A stretch of 64,000 nucleotides of DNA from an uncultured Bacteroidales bacterium (lineage in GTDB: Bacteria > Bacteroidota > Bacteroidia > Bacteroidales > P3): positions 6,750 to 70,749 of the forward strand of contig CALDHX010000015.1 of NCBI GenBank assembly GCA_937901525.1, read 5' to 3'. The position numbers and the translations under genes are program-made. Shown here in pieces: positions 53,078-61,651 of the stretch (position 1 is its first letter; the number at the start of each line of letters is the position of its first letter). The notes beneath the pieces are model-generated. The model worked only from the letters and a program-made list of their open reading frames with translations, did not search any database and was not told the origin of the DNA.

Positions 53078-53866
53078 ATGGAAGAAAACAAACACAAAGA
53101 AGCACAAGCGAGTTTTTCAAAACTACTAACCATAATGGACGAACTTAGAGAAAAGTGTCCATGGGATAAAAAACAAACAAATCTAAGTTTAAAATCCAAC
53201 ACAATAGAAGAAGTCTATGAATTAGCCCAAGCAATAGAAGATGACGACAAACAAGAAATAAAAAAAGAACTTGGAGACTTGCTTTTACATGTTGTTTTCT
53301 ATTCAAAAATTGGTAGCGAGCAAGGAGAATTTGACATAAAAGCAGTAATAGATTCCCTATGTGAGAAACTAATAAGACGACACCCTCATATTTATGGAGA
53401 AGTAAAAGTAGAAAATGCAGAAGACGTTAAAAAAACTTGGGAACAAATAAAAATGACGGAAGGAAGAGAATCTGTATTTTCAGGAGTCCCAAAAGCATTG
53501 GATTCTTTAATAAAAGCATATAGATTACAAGAAAAAGCAGCAGGTGTAGGCTTTGATTGGAATGAGCCTTCTCAGGTTTGGGACAAAGTACAAGAAGAAT
53601 TACAAGAATTAGAAGAAGAGGTAAAAAATAAAAACTCACAAGAAAAAATAGAAGAAGAGTTTGGAGACGTACTTTTTGCACTAATAAATTATGCACGTTT
53701 TCTAAAAATAAAACCAGAGCACGCCTTAGAAAAAACAAACCGTAAATTCATAAAACGATTTCAATACATAGAACAAATAGCACAAGAACAAAATAAAAAA
53801 CTTCAAGAAATGACGCTTGAAGAAATGGAAACAATTTGGAATAACGCAAAAACAATGGAGGAATAA
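53078..53866 (+). CDS. mazG: Nucleoside triphosphate pyrophosphohydrolase MazG
   Basis: 262 residues, two tandem MazG domains. The first has LREKCPWDKKQT and EEVYELAQAI...KKELGDLLLHVVF (EEXXE and EXXD metal-binding residues); the second has EELQELEEEV and EEEFGDVLFALINYAR. It cleaves NTPs to NMP and pyrophosphate, limiting abnormal nucleotides or ppGpp effects. The first ATG after the GT9 stop is used; a TTG at 53063 would overlap it. Confidence 0.93.
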   Translation: MEENKHKEAQASFSKLLTIMDELREKCPWDKKQTNLSLKSNTIEEVYELAQAIEDDDKQEIKKELGDLLLHVVFYSKIGSEQGEFDIKAVIDSLCEKLIRRHPHIYGEVKVENAEDVKKTWEQIKMTEGRESVFSGVPKALDSLIKAYRLQEKAAGVGFDWNEPSQVWDKVQEELQELEEEVKNKNSQEKIEEEFGDVLFALINYARFLKIKPEHALEKTNRKFIKRFQYIEQIAQEQNKKLQEMTLEEMETIWNNAKTMEE

Positions 53867-53871
53867 AAAAA

Positions 53872-54507
53872 ATGATAGAAATTATACCACAAAATCACTT
53901 TGAAGTAAATAGTTACGTATTATTTGATGAAACAAAAGAATGTGTTTTAGTTGATGTTTGCTCGCAAGGAGCCTTACAAGAAAGAGAAATAATCAACTTT
54001 ATAGAACAACATTCCTTAAAAGTAAAACACATATTGCTTACTCATCCTCACGTAGATCATCTTTGTGGCTCAGCATTTGCTTACAAACAATTTTCTTTGC
54101 CAATAACAATGAGCATAGATGCTGTAAAAATGTTTCAAACAGCCGAAAGTCAAGCCTCAATGATGGGATTTGAACTTGGAGATTTTGAAAACGTAGAGAT
54201 AAAGACCATAATGCCTGGCGATGTTATTGAATTTGGAAATAGTAAGATAGAATGTCTTGACACAGCAGGTCATTGTATTGGAAGTTTAAGTTATTACAAT
54301 GCAAAAGAGAAGTATATAATCACAGGAGATGCTCTTTTCGCACAATCAATTGGCAGAACGGATCTTCCAACAGGAGATTTAGACCAACTACTCTCTAACA
54401 TAAAAGAGAAAATACTCACTCTACCAGAAGAAACCAAAGTGTATCCAGGTCATGGCCCTTATTCAACAGTAGATTACGAAAAAACACATAACCCATTCTT
54501 ATTATAA
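53872..54507 (+). CDS. MBL-fold metallohydrolase (glyoxalase II-like)
   Basis: 211 residues. Metal-binding HPHVDH, then a later His (TAGHCIGS), Asp (ITGDALF) and His (YPGHGPYS) complete the two-metal site. The GRTDLPTGD loop is typical of the glyoxalase II-like group of small hydrolases. The thioester or other substrate is unknown. It starts 5 bp after mazG. Confidence 0.9.
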   Translation: MIEIIPQNHFEVNSYVLFDETKECVLVDVCSQGALQEREIINFIEQHSLKVKHILLTHPHVDHLCGSAFAYKQFSLPITMSIDAVKMFQTAESQASMMGFELGDFENVEIKTIMPGDVIEFGNSKIECLDTAGHCIGSLSYYNAKEKYIITGDALFAQSIGRTDLPTGDLDQLLSNIKEKILTLPEETKVYPGHGPYSTVDYEKTHNPFLL

Positions 54508-54511
54508 CCTT

Positions 54512-55129
54512 ATGAAAAAGCAAGTAATTTATATTTTTCTTTTAGTTATCTTGGCGATGCCTTTTGGTGTGAATGCACAAGATTTTAACTTTGGATTGCA
54601 ATTTGGAATAGTTCCTTCACAAGTTGATGGAGATGGAATGACAGGTTACAATAAAATAGGACTAACAGCAGGTTGTTTTGTAACAAGAGATATAACAAAA
54701 GACGTTTTCCTTTATACTGATCTATCCTTTACAATGAAAGGAAGTAAGGTTGCAAGTAGTAAAAACGTAAATTTTGATCAATTGGAAATAAGTGCTAATT
54801 ACATTGATTGGGGAATATACGCAGGATATAGATTTACTGATAAAATCAATTTAAAAGCAGGATTAATCCCATCGGTTCTAATATATAGTAACGAAAAAAC
54901 TCCGGCGGGAATTGAAAGTTTAGAAGATGAGAAATTCAGAGCTTTTAATATGCTTGTTTCAGGAGGATTAAGCTATCATTTCTCAAAACATTTTGCAGTA
55001 AATGCTACATATAATTATTCTATATTTAGCATAAAACCTGGTGAGTATGAGGTTTTTGACTATGATATAAAAATAAGTAATGCACAATATCATCATTACC
55101 TAAATATAGGCTTGATGTATCAGTTCTAA
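54512..55129 (+). CDS. Outer-membrane beta-barrel protein
   Basis: 205 residues, signal peptide ending VNAQ, then alternating strands (FGLQFGIVPSQV, LYTDLSFTMKGSK, VNATYNYSIF) and a final aromatic strand NIGLMYQF. It belongs to the small PF13568-like barrel group, as does the protein at 30140, but the two are not close in sequence. It follows the MBL gene by 4 bp and ends in a strong hairpin terminator. Confidence 0.85.
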   Translation: MKKQVIYIFLLVILAMPFGVNAQDFNFGLQFGIVPSQVDGDGMTGYNKIGLTAGCFVTRDITKDVFLYTDLSFTMKGSKVASSKNVNFDQLEISANYIDWGIYAGYRFTDKINLKAGLIPSVLIYSNEKTPAGIESLEDEKFRAFNMLVSGGLSYHFSKHFAVNATYNYSIFSIKPGEYEVFDYDIKISNAQYHHYLNIGLMYQF

Positions 55130-55133
55130 AAAT

Positions 55134-55200
55134 CAAAGAAAAAATAAAAAAAAGCAAAGAAAAAAATTTTTTTTTCTTTGCTTTTTTTTATTTTTTCTTT
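55134..55200. repeat. 20-21-bp phased array E (4 units) doubling as a terminator
   Basis: Units start at 55134 (CAAAG), 55154 (CAAAG), 55175 (CTTTG) and 55195 (CTTTG), spacings 20, 21 and 20 bp. The strand switch in the middle makes GCAAAGAAAAAAA (55153-55165) pair with TTTTTTTCTTTGC (55168-55180), a ~20-bp stem when the flanking A and T runs are counted. This serves as terminator for the barrel gene. Confidence 0.85.
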
Positions 55201-55207
55201 GTAAAAT

Positions 55208-55238
55208 TTTGTTGGTTAAATATCTTTTTTTAACTTTG
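55208..55238 (+). promoter_or_regulatory. Promoter of the small lipoprotein cluster
   Basis: TTTG (55208-55211), 19 bp, TAACTTTG (55231-55238): exact consensus. Transcription should start near 55245, leaving an 88-base leader. Confidence 0.82.
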
Positions 55239-55244
55239 CCAACA

Positions 55245-55332
55245 ATAAGGCTATAGGCCTTACAAGGAGGAACTGAAAATCCTATAAAAAAGAGTAAGAC
55301 ATTTTAATAAAAAATAAAAAATTAATTGCGCT
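55245..55332 (+). other. Structured leader of the lipoprotein mRNA
   Basis: TAAGGCTATAGGCCTTA (55246-55262) folds into a 6-bp hairpin, followed by AAGGAGGAACTG and then AATCCT that can pair with AGGA. An SD-like GGAGG that far (about 65 bases) from the start codon is unusual in this phylum. No riboswitch class recognised. Confidence 0.4.
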
Positions 55333-55575
55333 ATGAAAAAAGTATTAGTTTTAATGGGAGCTTTCTTAGCTTTCGCAGCTTGCACACCTAAATCAGATTG
55401 TGATTGTACAATATCAGCTGATATGGTTTCTGTAGATATCTTCACTGAAGAAGCAGCTACAATAGTAGAATTTGAAAAACCTTGTGAAGAAGCTACTTGG
55501 GAAGATGTAACTCTACCTGAAGAATGGGCTGATGCAGCTGAACTTGGATTAACTTTAAGCTGCGTAGAACGCTAA
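55333..55575 (+). CDS. Small Cys-rich lipoprotein, copy 1
   Basis: 80 residues. Lipoprotein signal with lipobox FAAC, then TPKSDCDCTIS, a later PCEE and the C-terminal CVER. The mature protein is short and acidic, with five cysteines including the lipidated one. It shares the pattern C-x(3)-SDC-x-C ... C ... CVE with the next gene, so the two are paralogues. No known family recognised. A hairpin terminator separates the two genes. Confidence 0.75.
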   Translation: MKKVLVLMGAFLAFAACTPKSDCDCTISADMVSVDIFTEEAATIVEFEKPCEEATWEDVTLPEEWADAAELGLTLSCVER

Positions 55576-55595
55576 TCAAAAGTTAAAGGATTTAT

Positions 55596-55628
55596 AAAGG
55601 AATGCCCTTATTGGGTATTCCTTTTTTT
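55596..55628 (+). terminator. Intergenic terminator/attenuator between the two lipoprotein genes
   Basis: AAAGGAATGCCC (55596-55607) pairs with GGGTATTCCTTT (55613-55624), one G-T pair, loop TTATT, and T to 55628. No new promoter is evident before the second gene, so partial readthrough is likely. Confidence 0.85.
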
Positions 55629-55648
55629 GAATAAAAATGAAATTGGAA

Positions 55649-55849
55649 ATGAAAAAGATTTTAGTAGCACTTTCTTTTGTAATGGGTTGTGCATTTTTTA
55701 CTGCTTGTTCTGAAACTTCTGATTGCGAATGCTCTTATGGAGAAGGTGTTTATCAATATTATGATTGGACAGGAAGTTGTTCAGATATAGTTTTTGATCT
55801 AACAAAAGCAGAAATTGGAGATAGTCCTTTTGTTTGTGTAGAAATTTAG
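55649..55849 (+). CDS. Small Cys-rich lipoprotein, copy 2
   Basis: 66 residues from MKKILVALSF; an in-frame ATG at 55637 would add four residues. Lipobox FTAC, then SETSDCECSYG, GSCSD and the C-terminal VCVEI. Same cysteine pattern as the first copy with a shorter middle. It ends 6 bp before the DoxX/thioredoxin gene, so these are co-expressed. Function unknown. Confidence 0.72.
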   Translation: MKKILVALSFVMGCAFFTACSETSDCECSYGEGVYQYYDWTGSCSDIVFDLTKAEIGDSPFVCVEI

Positions 55850-55855
55850 TTCGTT

Positions 55856-56776
55856 ATGGATTTCAAGAAAATAGGTTTAATAGCTGTAAGGATACTTATA
55901 GGTATTGTTTTTATTGCTTCTGCTGTTACAAAGTATGTTTCAATAGAGGCTTTTGATATGTTCGTTTTTGAACATGAGTTGTTTTCTTGGAATCTGACTA
56001 ATTTTGTAACAAGAATACTTATTGCTTGTGAGGCTTGTTTGGGATTGATGCTTGTTTTTGGCATTTATCCTAAATTGTCTCGTTGGCTAACGGTTGGTAG
56101 TCTTGGTATTTTTACTATTTATGTTTTATTAAAACCTTATTTCTTTGAGGTCGATTCGGAGAATTGTCATTGTTTTGGTGATGTTCTCATATTGTCGGAT
56201 TCTCAAACGATAGTTAAGAATCTAATTCTTTTAGTTCTTTCTATTGGTTTATTCTTTGAAAAGGGTTGGCAAACAAAGTATGCAAAATATATATTGATTG
56301 CTTGTATGATAGCTCCGCTTGCAACGGCTTTTATTGTGCGTCCGCCGGATATGATTGTGCATAAGCTTTATGGAAAGCAGATAGAGTTGGATATGGAAGT
56401 CTTTAATAAGCTTATTGTTTTAGATGAGGTTAAAGATTTGAAGATAACCGAGGGTAAGAAAGTGCTTTGTCTTTATTCTACTGCTTGTAAGCATTGTAAA
56501 CGAACAGCAATTAAACTTGATGTAATGATTAAGCGTCATGATTTAAATAAAGATAAGTTTGTTGTTTTGTTTTGGGGTAAGAAAGAAAATATGGATTTGT
56601 TTTATAAGGAGACTGGTGCTGAGTTGTTGCCAACAGGTAAGGTTCCTCCTTTGGCATTTCTTGCTGCAACGAAAGGAAGACAACCTATTATTGTCTTAAT
56701 GGAAAACGGAAAGGTTGTTGATTTGTATAAATCAATCAATATAGATGAGCAAAGAATAGTTGAGTTCCTTAAATAG
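55856..56776 (+). CDS. DoxX/MauE-like membrane protein with C-terminal thioredoxin-like domain
   Basis: 306 residues. The N-terminal ~165 residues hold about four membrane helices of the DoxX/MauE type, with the motif ENCHCFGD, a Cys pair typical of MauE-like electron carriers. The C-terminal ~135 residues look like a thioredoxin fold with a CKHC motif (STACKHCKR) near residue 213. It resembles the BT_3928 family of Bacteroides. The order of helices then thioredoxin suggests transfer of electrons to envelope thiols, and the Cys-rich lipoproteins directly upstream are possible clients. Confidence 0.8.
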   Translation: MDFKKIGLIAVRILIGIVFIASAVTKYVSIEAFDMFVFEHELFSWNLTNFVTRILIACEACLGLMLVFGIYPKLSRWLTVGSLGIFTIYVLLKPYFFEVDSENCHCFGDVLILSDSQTIVKNLILLVLSIGLFFEKGWQTKYAKYILIACMIAPLATAFIVRPPDMIVHKLYGKQIELDMEVFNKLIVLDEVKDLKITEGKKVLCLYSTACKHCKRTAIKLDVMIKRHDLNKDKFVVLFWGKKENMDLFYKETGAELLPTGKVPPLAFLAATKGRQPIIVLMENGKVVDLYKSINIDEQRIVEFLK

Positions 56777-56847
56777 TTTTTTCTTGTTTGTTTTATAACA
56801 TTTTTCTATAAAATAACGTTCTACTCACATATTGTAATTTATTAGAT

Positions 56848-58401
56848 ATGGTAAAGATTCTTTGGGTAGATGACGAAAAAGATTTGTTAAAGCCTTATGT
56901 TTTGTTCCTTGAAACAAAGGGATATGCTTTTTCTCTTGCTATTGATGGCAATGAGGCTTTGGATATATTGGCAGAGGAGAAAATAGATATTGTTTTCTTA
57001 GATGAAAATATGCCTGGACTTAGTGGTTTGGAGGTTCTTAATATTATAAAGGAGCGTTATCCTGCTCTTCCTATAATAATGATTACAAAGAGTGAGGAGG
57101 AACAAATTATGGAACAGGCTATTGGTTCAAAGATTTCGGATTATCTTATTAAACCAGTCAATCCAAATCAAATTCTTTTGACTTTGAAAAAGCATTTGGA
57201 TACAAAACGTCTTGTGAGTGAGAAATCAACAATTAGTTATCAGCAAGAGTTTCGTCAAATTGGAATGAGGTTGATGGATCGTTTGGATTGGGACGAATGG
57301 ATTGAGCTTTATAAAAAGATAGTGTATTGGGAGTTGAATCTTGCAGACTCAAATGATGTTGGGTTGTTTGATATTTTGAAACAACAAAAGCAAGAGGCTA
57401 ATAATTTGTTTTCAAAATATTATCAACAAAACTATATCGATTGGATTACAAAGAAAAAGGAGAATAATCCTTTGCTTTCTCATACTTTATTAAAGGAAAA
57501 ATTATTTCCTACATTAAAAAATGAAGATGAAAAATCTAATTTCTTAATCATAATAGATAACTTCCGTTTTGATCAATGGAAAGTATTGCAAACTGATATA
57601 GAACAATATTTCAGAGTAGAGAATGAGGATATTTATTATAGTATAATTCCTACTACAACTCAGTATGCTCGTAATGCGTTATTGTCTGGCTTGATGCCTT
57701 CGGAGATTAAAAAGACTTATCCAAATTTGTGGATAGATGAAGATGAAGAGGGCTTGAAAAATCAAAATGAATATATTTTCTTTCAAAAACATCTTGCAAG
57801 ACATAATATTAATATAAAGACTTCTTATCATAAGGTTTTGAATGCGACTTATGGTAAAAGAATGATAGATAATTTACCAAATCTTTTGCAAAACAAATTA
57901 AATATCATAGTTTATAACTTTATAGATATGCTTTCTCATGCTCGAACAGAATCTGTATTAGTAAGAGAATTGGCAGATGATGAAAAAGCGTACAGAAGTG
58001 TAACTAAAACTTGGTTTGAACATTCTCCGTTATTAGATGTGATAAAATATTTAAGTAATAAGAAAGTAAATATCTTCATTACAACTGATCATGGCTCGGT
58101 TAAGATTAATAATCCGGTTAAGATTCGTTCTACAAAAGATGCTTCTGTTAATTTAAGATATAAAGTAGGTAAATTGATGGATTATAATCCTAAGGAAGTG
58201 TTTGATGTTAAAAATCCTGAGGATATTTTCTTGCCACGACTTCACGTTTCTTCTCCATATATTTTTGCTCGTGCAAATGATTTCTTCGCTTATCCTACGA
58301 ATTATAATCATTATGTGCAATATTATATGAATACTTTTCAGCATGGAGGAATTTCTATGGAAGAGGTAATGATTCCTTTCATAAAATTGACAAATAAATA
58401 A
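56848..58401 (+). CDS. porX: PorX: response regulator-PglZ protein controlling type IX secretion
   Basis: 517 residues, matching PorX of Porphyromonas (~518). N-terminal receiver domain with Asp8/Asp9, phospho-acceptor Asp52 (FLDENMPG) and a Lys in YLIKPVNP. A helical linker follows, then a C-terminal PglZ (alkaline-phosphatase-like) domain with DNFRFDQWK, TTTQYARNA and TTDHGSVK as candidate metal/catalytic sites. In P. gingivalis PorX works with PorY and SigP to drive T9SS genes. Neither partner is in the window. tsaE follows 7 bp later. Confidence 0.93.
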   Translation: MVKILWVDDEKDLLKPYVLFLETKGYAFSLAIDGNEALDILAEEKIDIVFLDENMPGLSGLEVLNIIKERYPALPIIMITKSEEEQIMEQAIGSKISDYLIKPVNPNQILLTLKKHLDTKRLVSEKSTISYQQEFRQIGMRLMDRLDWDEWIELYKKIVYWELNLADSNDVGLFDILKQQKQEANNLFSKYYQQNYIDWITKKKENNPLLSHTLLKEKLFPTLKNEDEKSNFLIIIDNFRFDQWKVLQTDIEQYFRVENEDIYYSIIPTTTQYARNALLSGLMPSEIKKTYPNLWIDEDEEGLKNQNEYIFFQKHLARHNINIKTSYHKVLNATYGKRMIDNLPNLLQNKLNIIVYNFIDMLSHARTESVLVRELADDEKAYRSVTKTWFEHSPLLDVIKYLSNKKVNIFITTDHGSVKINNPVKIRSTKDASVNLRYKVGKLMDYNPKEVFDVKNPEDIFLPRLHVSSPYIFARANDFFAYPTNYNHYVQYYMNTFQHGGISMEEVMIPFIKLTNK

Positions 58402-58408
58402 GAATAAA

Positions 58409-58843
58409 ATGAAAAAACAATACATACTAAAAGATTTAGATTCTATTGATAGAGTTGCATCAGAAATACTAAACGATTTCCCAAATGCAAGACATTTTTC
58501 TTTGAATGGGCAAATGGGGGCAGGGAAAACTACACTTACAAAATCTTTGTGTAAGGTTTTAGAAGTAGAGGACAATGTTTGTTCGCCAACTTTCGCAATA
58601 GTAAATGAATATTATTCAGAAAAGGCAGGCACTATTTATCATTTCGATTTTTATAGGATAAAAAATCTACAAGAGGCTGTTGATATAGGTTTTGATGATT
58701 ATATTGATAGTGGCAATTATTGTTTTATGGAATGGTGTGAAAATATTCTCCCGTTATTGCCAGAAAATATGACAGAAATAAAAATAGAGGTAAAAGAAAA
58801 TAAAACAAGAATAATAACAGTAGATGATGAGGTTATTTTATAG
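58409..58843 (+). CDS. tsaE: tRNA threonylcarbamoyladenosine biosynthesis ATPase TsaE
   Basis: 144 residues. P-loop GQMGAGKTTLTK, the SPTFAIVNEY switch and YHFDFYRIK motifs identify TsaE, which works with TsaB and TsaD to make t6A on tRNA. Downstream of porX on the same strand. Its last 11 bp overlap the end of the convergent TPR gene. Confidence 0.95.
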   Translation: MKKQYILKDLDSIDRVASEILNDFPNARHFSLNGQMGAGKTTLTKSLCKVLEVEDNVCSPTFAIVNEYYSEKAGTIYHFDFYRIKNLQEAVDIGFDDYIDSGNYCFMEWCENILPLLPENMTEIKIEVKENKTRIITVDDEVIL

Positions 58844-60452
58844 CTTCTAAAATTTCTTGATAATGATTACTTACTGTTTCGCTCCATTCATTTTTGTTGT
58901 CTAAAAACTTATCTAAAACTTCTTTTGCTTTCATGTGTTCGCCTTTTGTATGAAGAATCCAAGCGTAAGTGTCAGCAAAAGTTATGTTATGTGATTGATC
59001 ATCATAAGTTCGTTTTGACATTTTTTCTGCTTTGTCAAGGTCTTGGTTTTCTAAACATAGATAGTATGCGTAATTATTTAAAATCATTAGGTTATTAGCA
59101 TCTTTTTTTAAGGCTTTTTCAAAATACTCAAAAGCCTTATCTTTGTTTTCTGTTCTATAATATGCTTCGGCTAAATTGGAATAAATATCTATGTAATCAC
59201 TTTGTTGCTTTGCGTATTTCAAGCCTTTTTCTAACGTTTCAATGGCTTTTTCATATTCTTTTAAGTTTACTAAGGAATATCCTTTAACAATATAAAAAAT
59301 ACATTCTCTTGGGTAAAGTTTTATTGCATCATCACAAGTTTTTATTCTTTCTTCATCATCTTCTACTCTAACTTGTTGGAGAATTATATATCTCTTATAT
59401 AAATCCAAATCTTTTACTCCATACTCTATGGCTTTTTTACAGGCTTGATATGCTTCGTCCATACGAAATGTTCTCATATATCCAATAGAAAGAAACTGCC
59501 ATAAACGTCCTTCTTCTGGATACATATTTGACATAGACTCTAAATGTTTTATGTAATTTCTTAGAGTTTCTATGTCTTCATCTACTTTTGCTTTATAAAG
59601 GCCAAGAATTAATTGATTCTTTTCTTCAAAATTCATTTCAGTGCTTCTGCATAGTTTGTCAATATAAGTTTCAGTTAAAGATGTATCGTCTTTTTTGTAA
59701 TAAAACTCCATTAAAGCAACTATATTTTCAATATTTGAAGAATCAATCTTTTCAATTTCTTTCATAAATTCTAAGGCTTTCGGAAGATTTTCTTTTGAAA
59801 GATAGTTTTGAGCTAAAATAGATAAATAAGAAACATTGCTTGGATATTCTTTGCTAAGCTTTTCTATTTCTTTAATAGCCTTTTCTGGTTTTTCCAGTTG
59901 TTTATATACTTTGTATTTAAACATAGAGCAATATTCATTTATTCCTTGTCTTTTTTCCAATAAGTTTATTACTTCTATGGCCTTATCATACATATTTGCA
60001 TCAATGTAAATACTTGCTAATTCCATATAATATTCCGTTACCTTCGGTTGTAATTCAACTATTGCTTTATATTGCTCAGCAGCTTTTTCGTGTTGTTTGG
60101 TTTGAATATATATTTCGGCTAGTTGACAGCGATACCAATGGTTTTTCTTGTCTAATTCCACTGCTTTAACATTATATTCAATGGCTTTTGCAATATTTCT
60201 TTGTTCATAATTAATTGCAGCTAATTGATAATAAGCAAGAGCATTTTCAGGGTTTATTTTTAAAATGCTCTCATATATTTCACAAGATTTCTCTATATTA
60301 CCAATTTCACGTTCAATAGCGGCATCAATAATCATTTGAGCCATTTTTATGTCATTATCATTTGGTTGTAAGATAGCTTTCTGTTGACTCTTACAAGCAG
60401 ATAGACAAATAAATATAGACAATAAAATTAAAAAGATGCCGCTATTTCTCAT
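58833..60452 (-). CDS. TPR-repeat lipoprotein
   Basis: 539 residues from MRNSGIFLIL; an ATG at 60473 would add seven residues and overlap the upstream gene. Lipobox LSAC marks lipidation. The mature protein is almost entirely tetratricopeptide repeats, about ten or more (for example NALAYYQLAAINYEQRN, AEAYYRTENKDKAFEYFEKAL). Likely a periplasmic scaffold for protein complexes; partner unknown. It starts 8 bp after the nucleotidyltransferase gene. Confidence 0.87.
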   Translation of the reverse strand: MRNSGIFLILLSIFICLSACKSQQKAILQPNDNDIKMAQMIIDAAIEREIGNIEKSCEIYESILKINPENALAYYQLAAINYEQRNIAKAIEYNVKAVELDKKNHWYRCQLAEIYIQTKQHEKAAEQYKAIVELQPKVTEYYMELASIYIDANMYDKAIEVINLLEKRQGINEYCSMFKYKVYKQLEKPEKAIKEIEKLSKEYPSNVSYLSILAQNYLSKENLPKALEFMKEIEKIDSSNIENIVALMEFYYKKDDTSLTETYIDKLCRSTEMNFEEKNQLILGLYKAKVDEDIETLRNYIKHLESMSNMYPEEGRLWQFLSIGYMRTFRMDEAYQACKKAIEYGVKDLDLYKRYIILQQVRVEDDEERIKTCDDAIKLYPRECIFYIVKGYSLVNLKEYEKAIETLEKGLKYAKQQSDYIDIYSNLAEAYYRTENKDKAFEYFEKALKKDANNLMILNNYAYYLCLENQDLDKAEKMSKRTYDDQSHNITFADTYAWILHTKGEHMKAKEVLDKFLDNKNEWSETVSNHYQEILEAIK

Positions 60453-60460
60453 GTTATTAA

Positions 60461-61486
60461 TTAATTTATACAACTATAATCTCCTAAGTTTAATGCTTGT
60501 TCTTTATTTTCGATTTTTGCAAAAGAACCTATCATGCTATCCTTTAAAATTGCGTTTTCTATTACCGTTTCTTTTCCTACCATGCTGTCTTTTATGCAAG
60601 AATTGCTTATCTTACAATTTTCTCCAATACTTACTCTTGGTCCAATAATGCAATTTTTAATTTCAGCACCTTTTCCTATATAAACAGGTCGAATAATCAA
60701 AGTGTTGTCAGTTATAACATATTCATTCAATAATTCTTCTGATAATTCATAAATACCATTCTTAGCAGACTTTAATTCTAACACCCTTCCACAAGTTTCA
60801 ACCGTTGCAGCAGGATTACCACAGTCTAACCATTCTTTTACATCGTTTGTTTTAAACTTCAATCCCTTATCAAGCATATTTTGAAGTGCATCTGTAAGTT
60901 GATATTCTCCTCCCTTAGTAATATTATTATCAATTAAGAATTGGAGTTCATTTTTTAAGTTTTCTCCATCTTTGAAATAATAAATGCCAATTATTGCTTC
61001 ATTACTTACAAATTCTTTTGGTTTTTCCACAAATCCACAAATAGTTTGATCTGCGTTCTTTTTGACAACTCCAAACGCACTTGGGTCTTCTACTTTGTGA
61101 GTCCAGATAATTCCATCTTCCTTAGTCTCCAAAGTAAAACCAGCATCAAATAAAGTGTCAGCAAAAGCCACAGTAACCTTTCCAGAAAGGCTTTCCTTTG
61201 CACAAAGAATAGCATGAGCAGTGCCAAGAGGCTCCTTTTGATAATAAATTTTGCCTATTGTGCCAAGTTGTTTAGCAATATTCAACAAATTATTCTCAAC
61301 ATCTTTTCCAAAATCTCCAATAATGAAACCTATTTCTTCTATTTCTTCTCCAACGACCGTTCTAATGTCTTCGCACAAGTGTTGAACGATTGGCTTACCT
61401 GCCAATTCAATCAAAGGTTTTGGCGTAACTAATGTATGAGGACGTAATCTTTTTCCCATACCCGCCATAGGAATTACTATTTTCAT
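60461..61486 (-). CDS. Sugar-phosphate nucleotidyltransferase
   Basis: 341 residues. The N-terminal nucleotidyltransferase domain has MAGMGKRLRPHTLVTPKPL (signature GxGxRLxPxT...PK), GTAHAIL and FVEKPKEF. The C-terminal ~90 residues form a left-handed beta-helix (IIGPRVSIGENCKISNS). It resembles long glucose-1-phosphate thymidylyltransferases, but nucleotide and sugar specificity cannot be fixed from sequence. Upstream of the TPR lipoprotein on the same strand. Confidence 0.88.
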   Translation of the reverse strand: MKIVIPMAGMGKRLRPHTLVTPKPLIELAGKPIVQHLCEDIRTVVGEEIEEIGFIIGDFGKDVENNLLNIAKQLGTIGKIYYQKEPLGTAHAILCAKESLSGKVTVAFADTLFDAGFTLETKEDGIIWTHKVEDPSAFGVVKKNADQTICGFVEKPKEFVSNEAIIGIYYFKDGENLKNELQFLIDNNITKGGEYQLTDALQNMLDKGLKFKTNDVKEWLDCGNPAATVETCGRVLELKSAKNGIYELSEELLNEYVITDNTLIIRPVYIGKGAEIKNCIIGPRVSIGENCKISNSCIKDSMVGKETVIENAILKDSMIGSFAKIENKEQALNLGDYSCIN

Positions 61487-61528
61487 AATATTACTTTTTA
61501 AGATTAAAAACTAAACTCTATTAAGCTA

Positions 61529-61536
61529 CAAAAGTA
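61529..61536 (-). promoter_or_regulatory. -7 element of the nucleotidyltransferase promoter
   Basis: TACTTTTG on the minus strand, 43 bp before the start at 61486. No clear -33 TTTG at the right spacing. Confidence 0.5.
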
Positions 61537-61651
61537 CAAAATCTTTCGAGAAAAAACACTCTAAATACAACTAATATTGCATAAAATAAGCAGTAATTCT
61601 TTCTTATATCTCTTTTTTTTGTAATTTTACACCCTGTTTTTTAGAAAAAGT

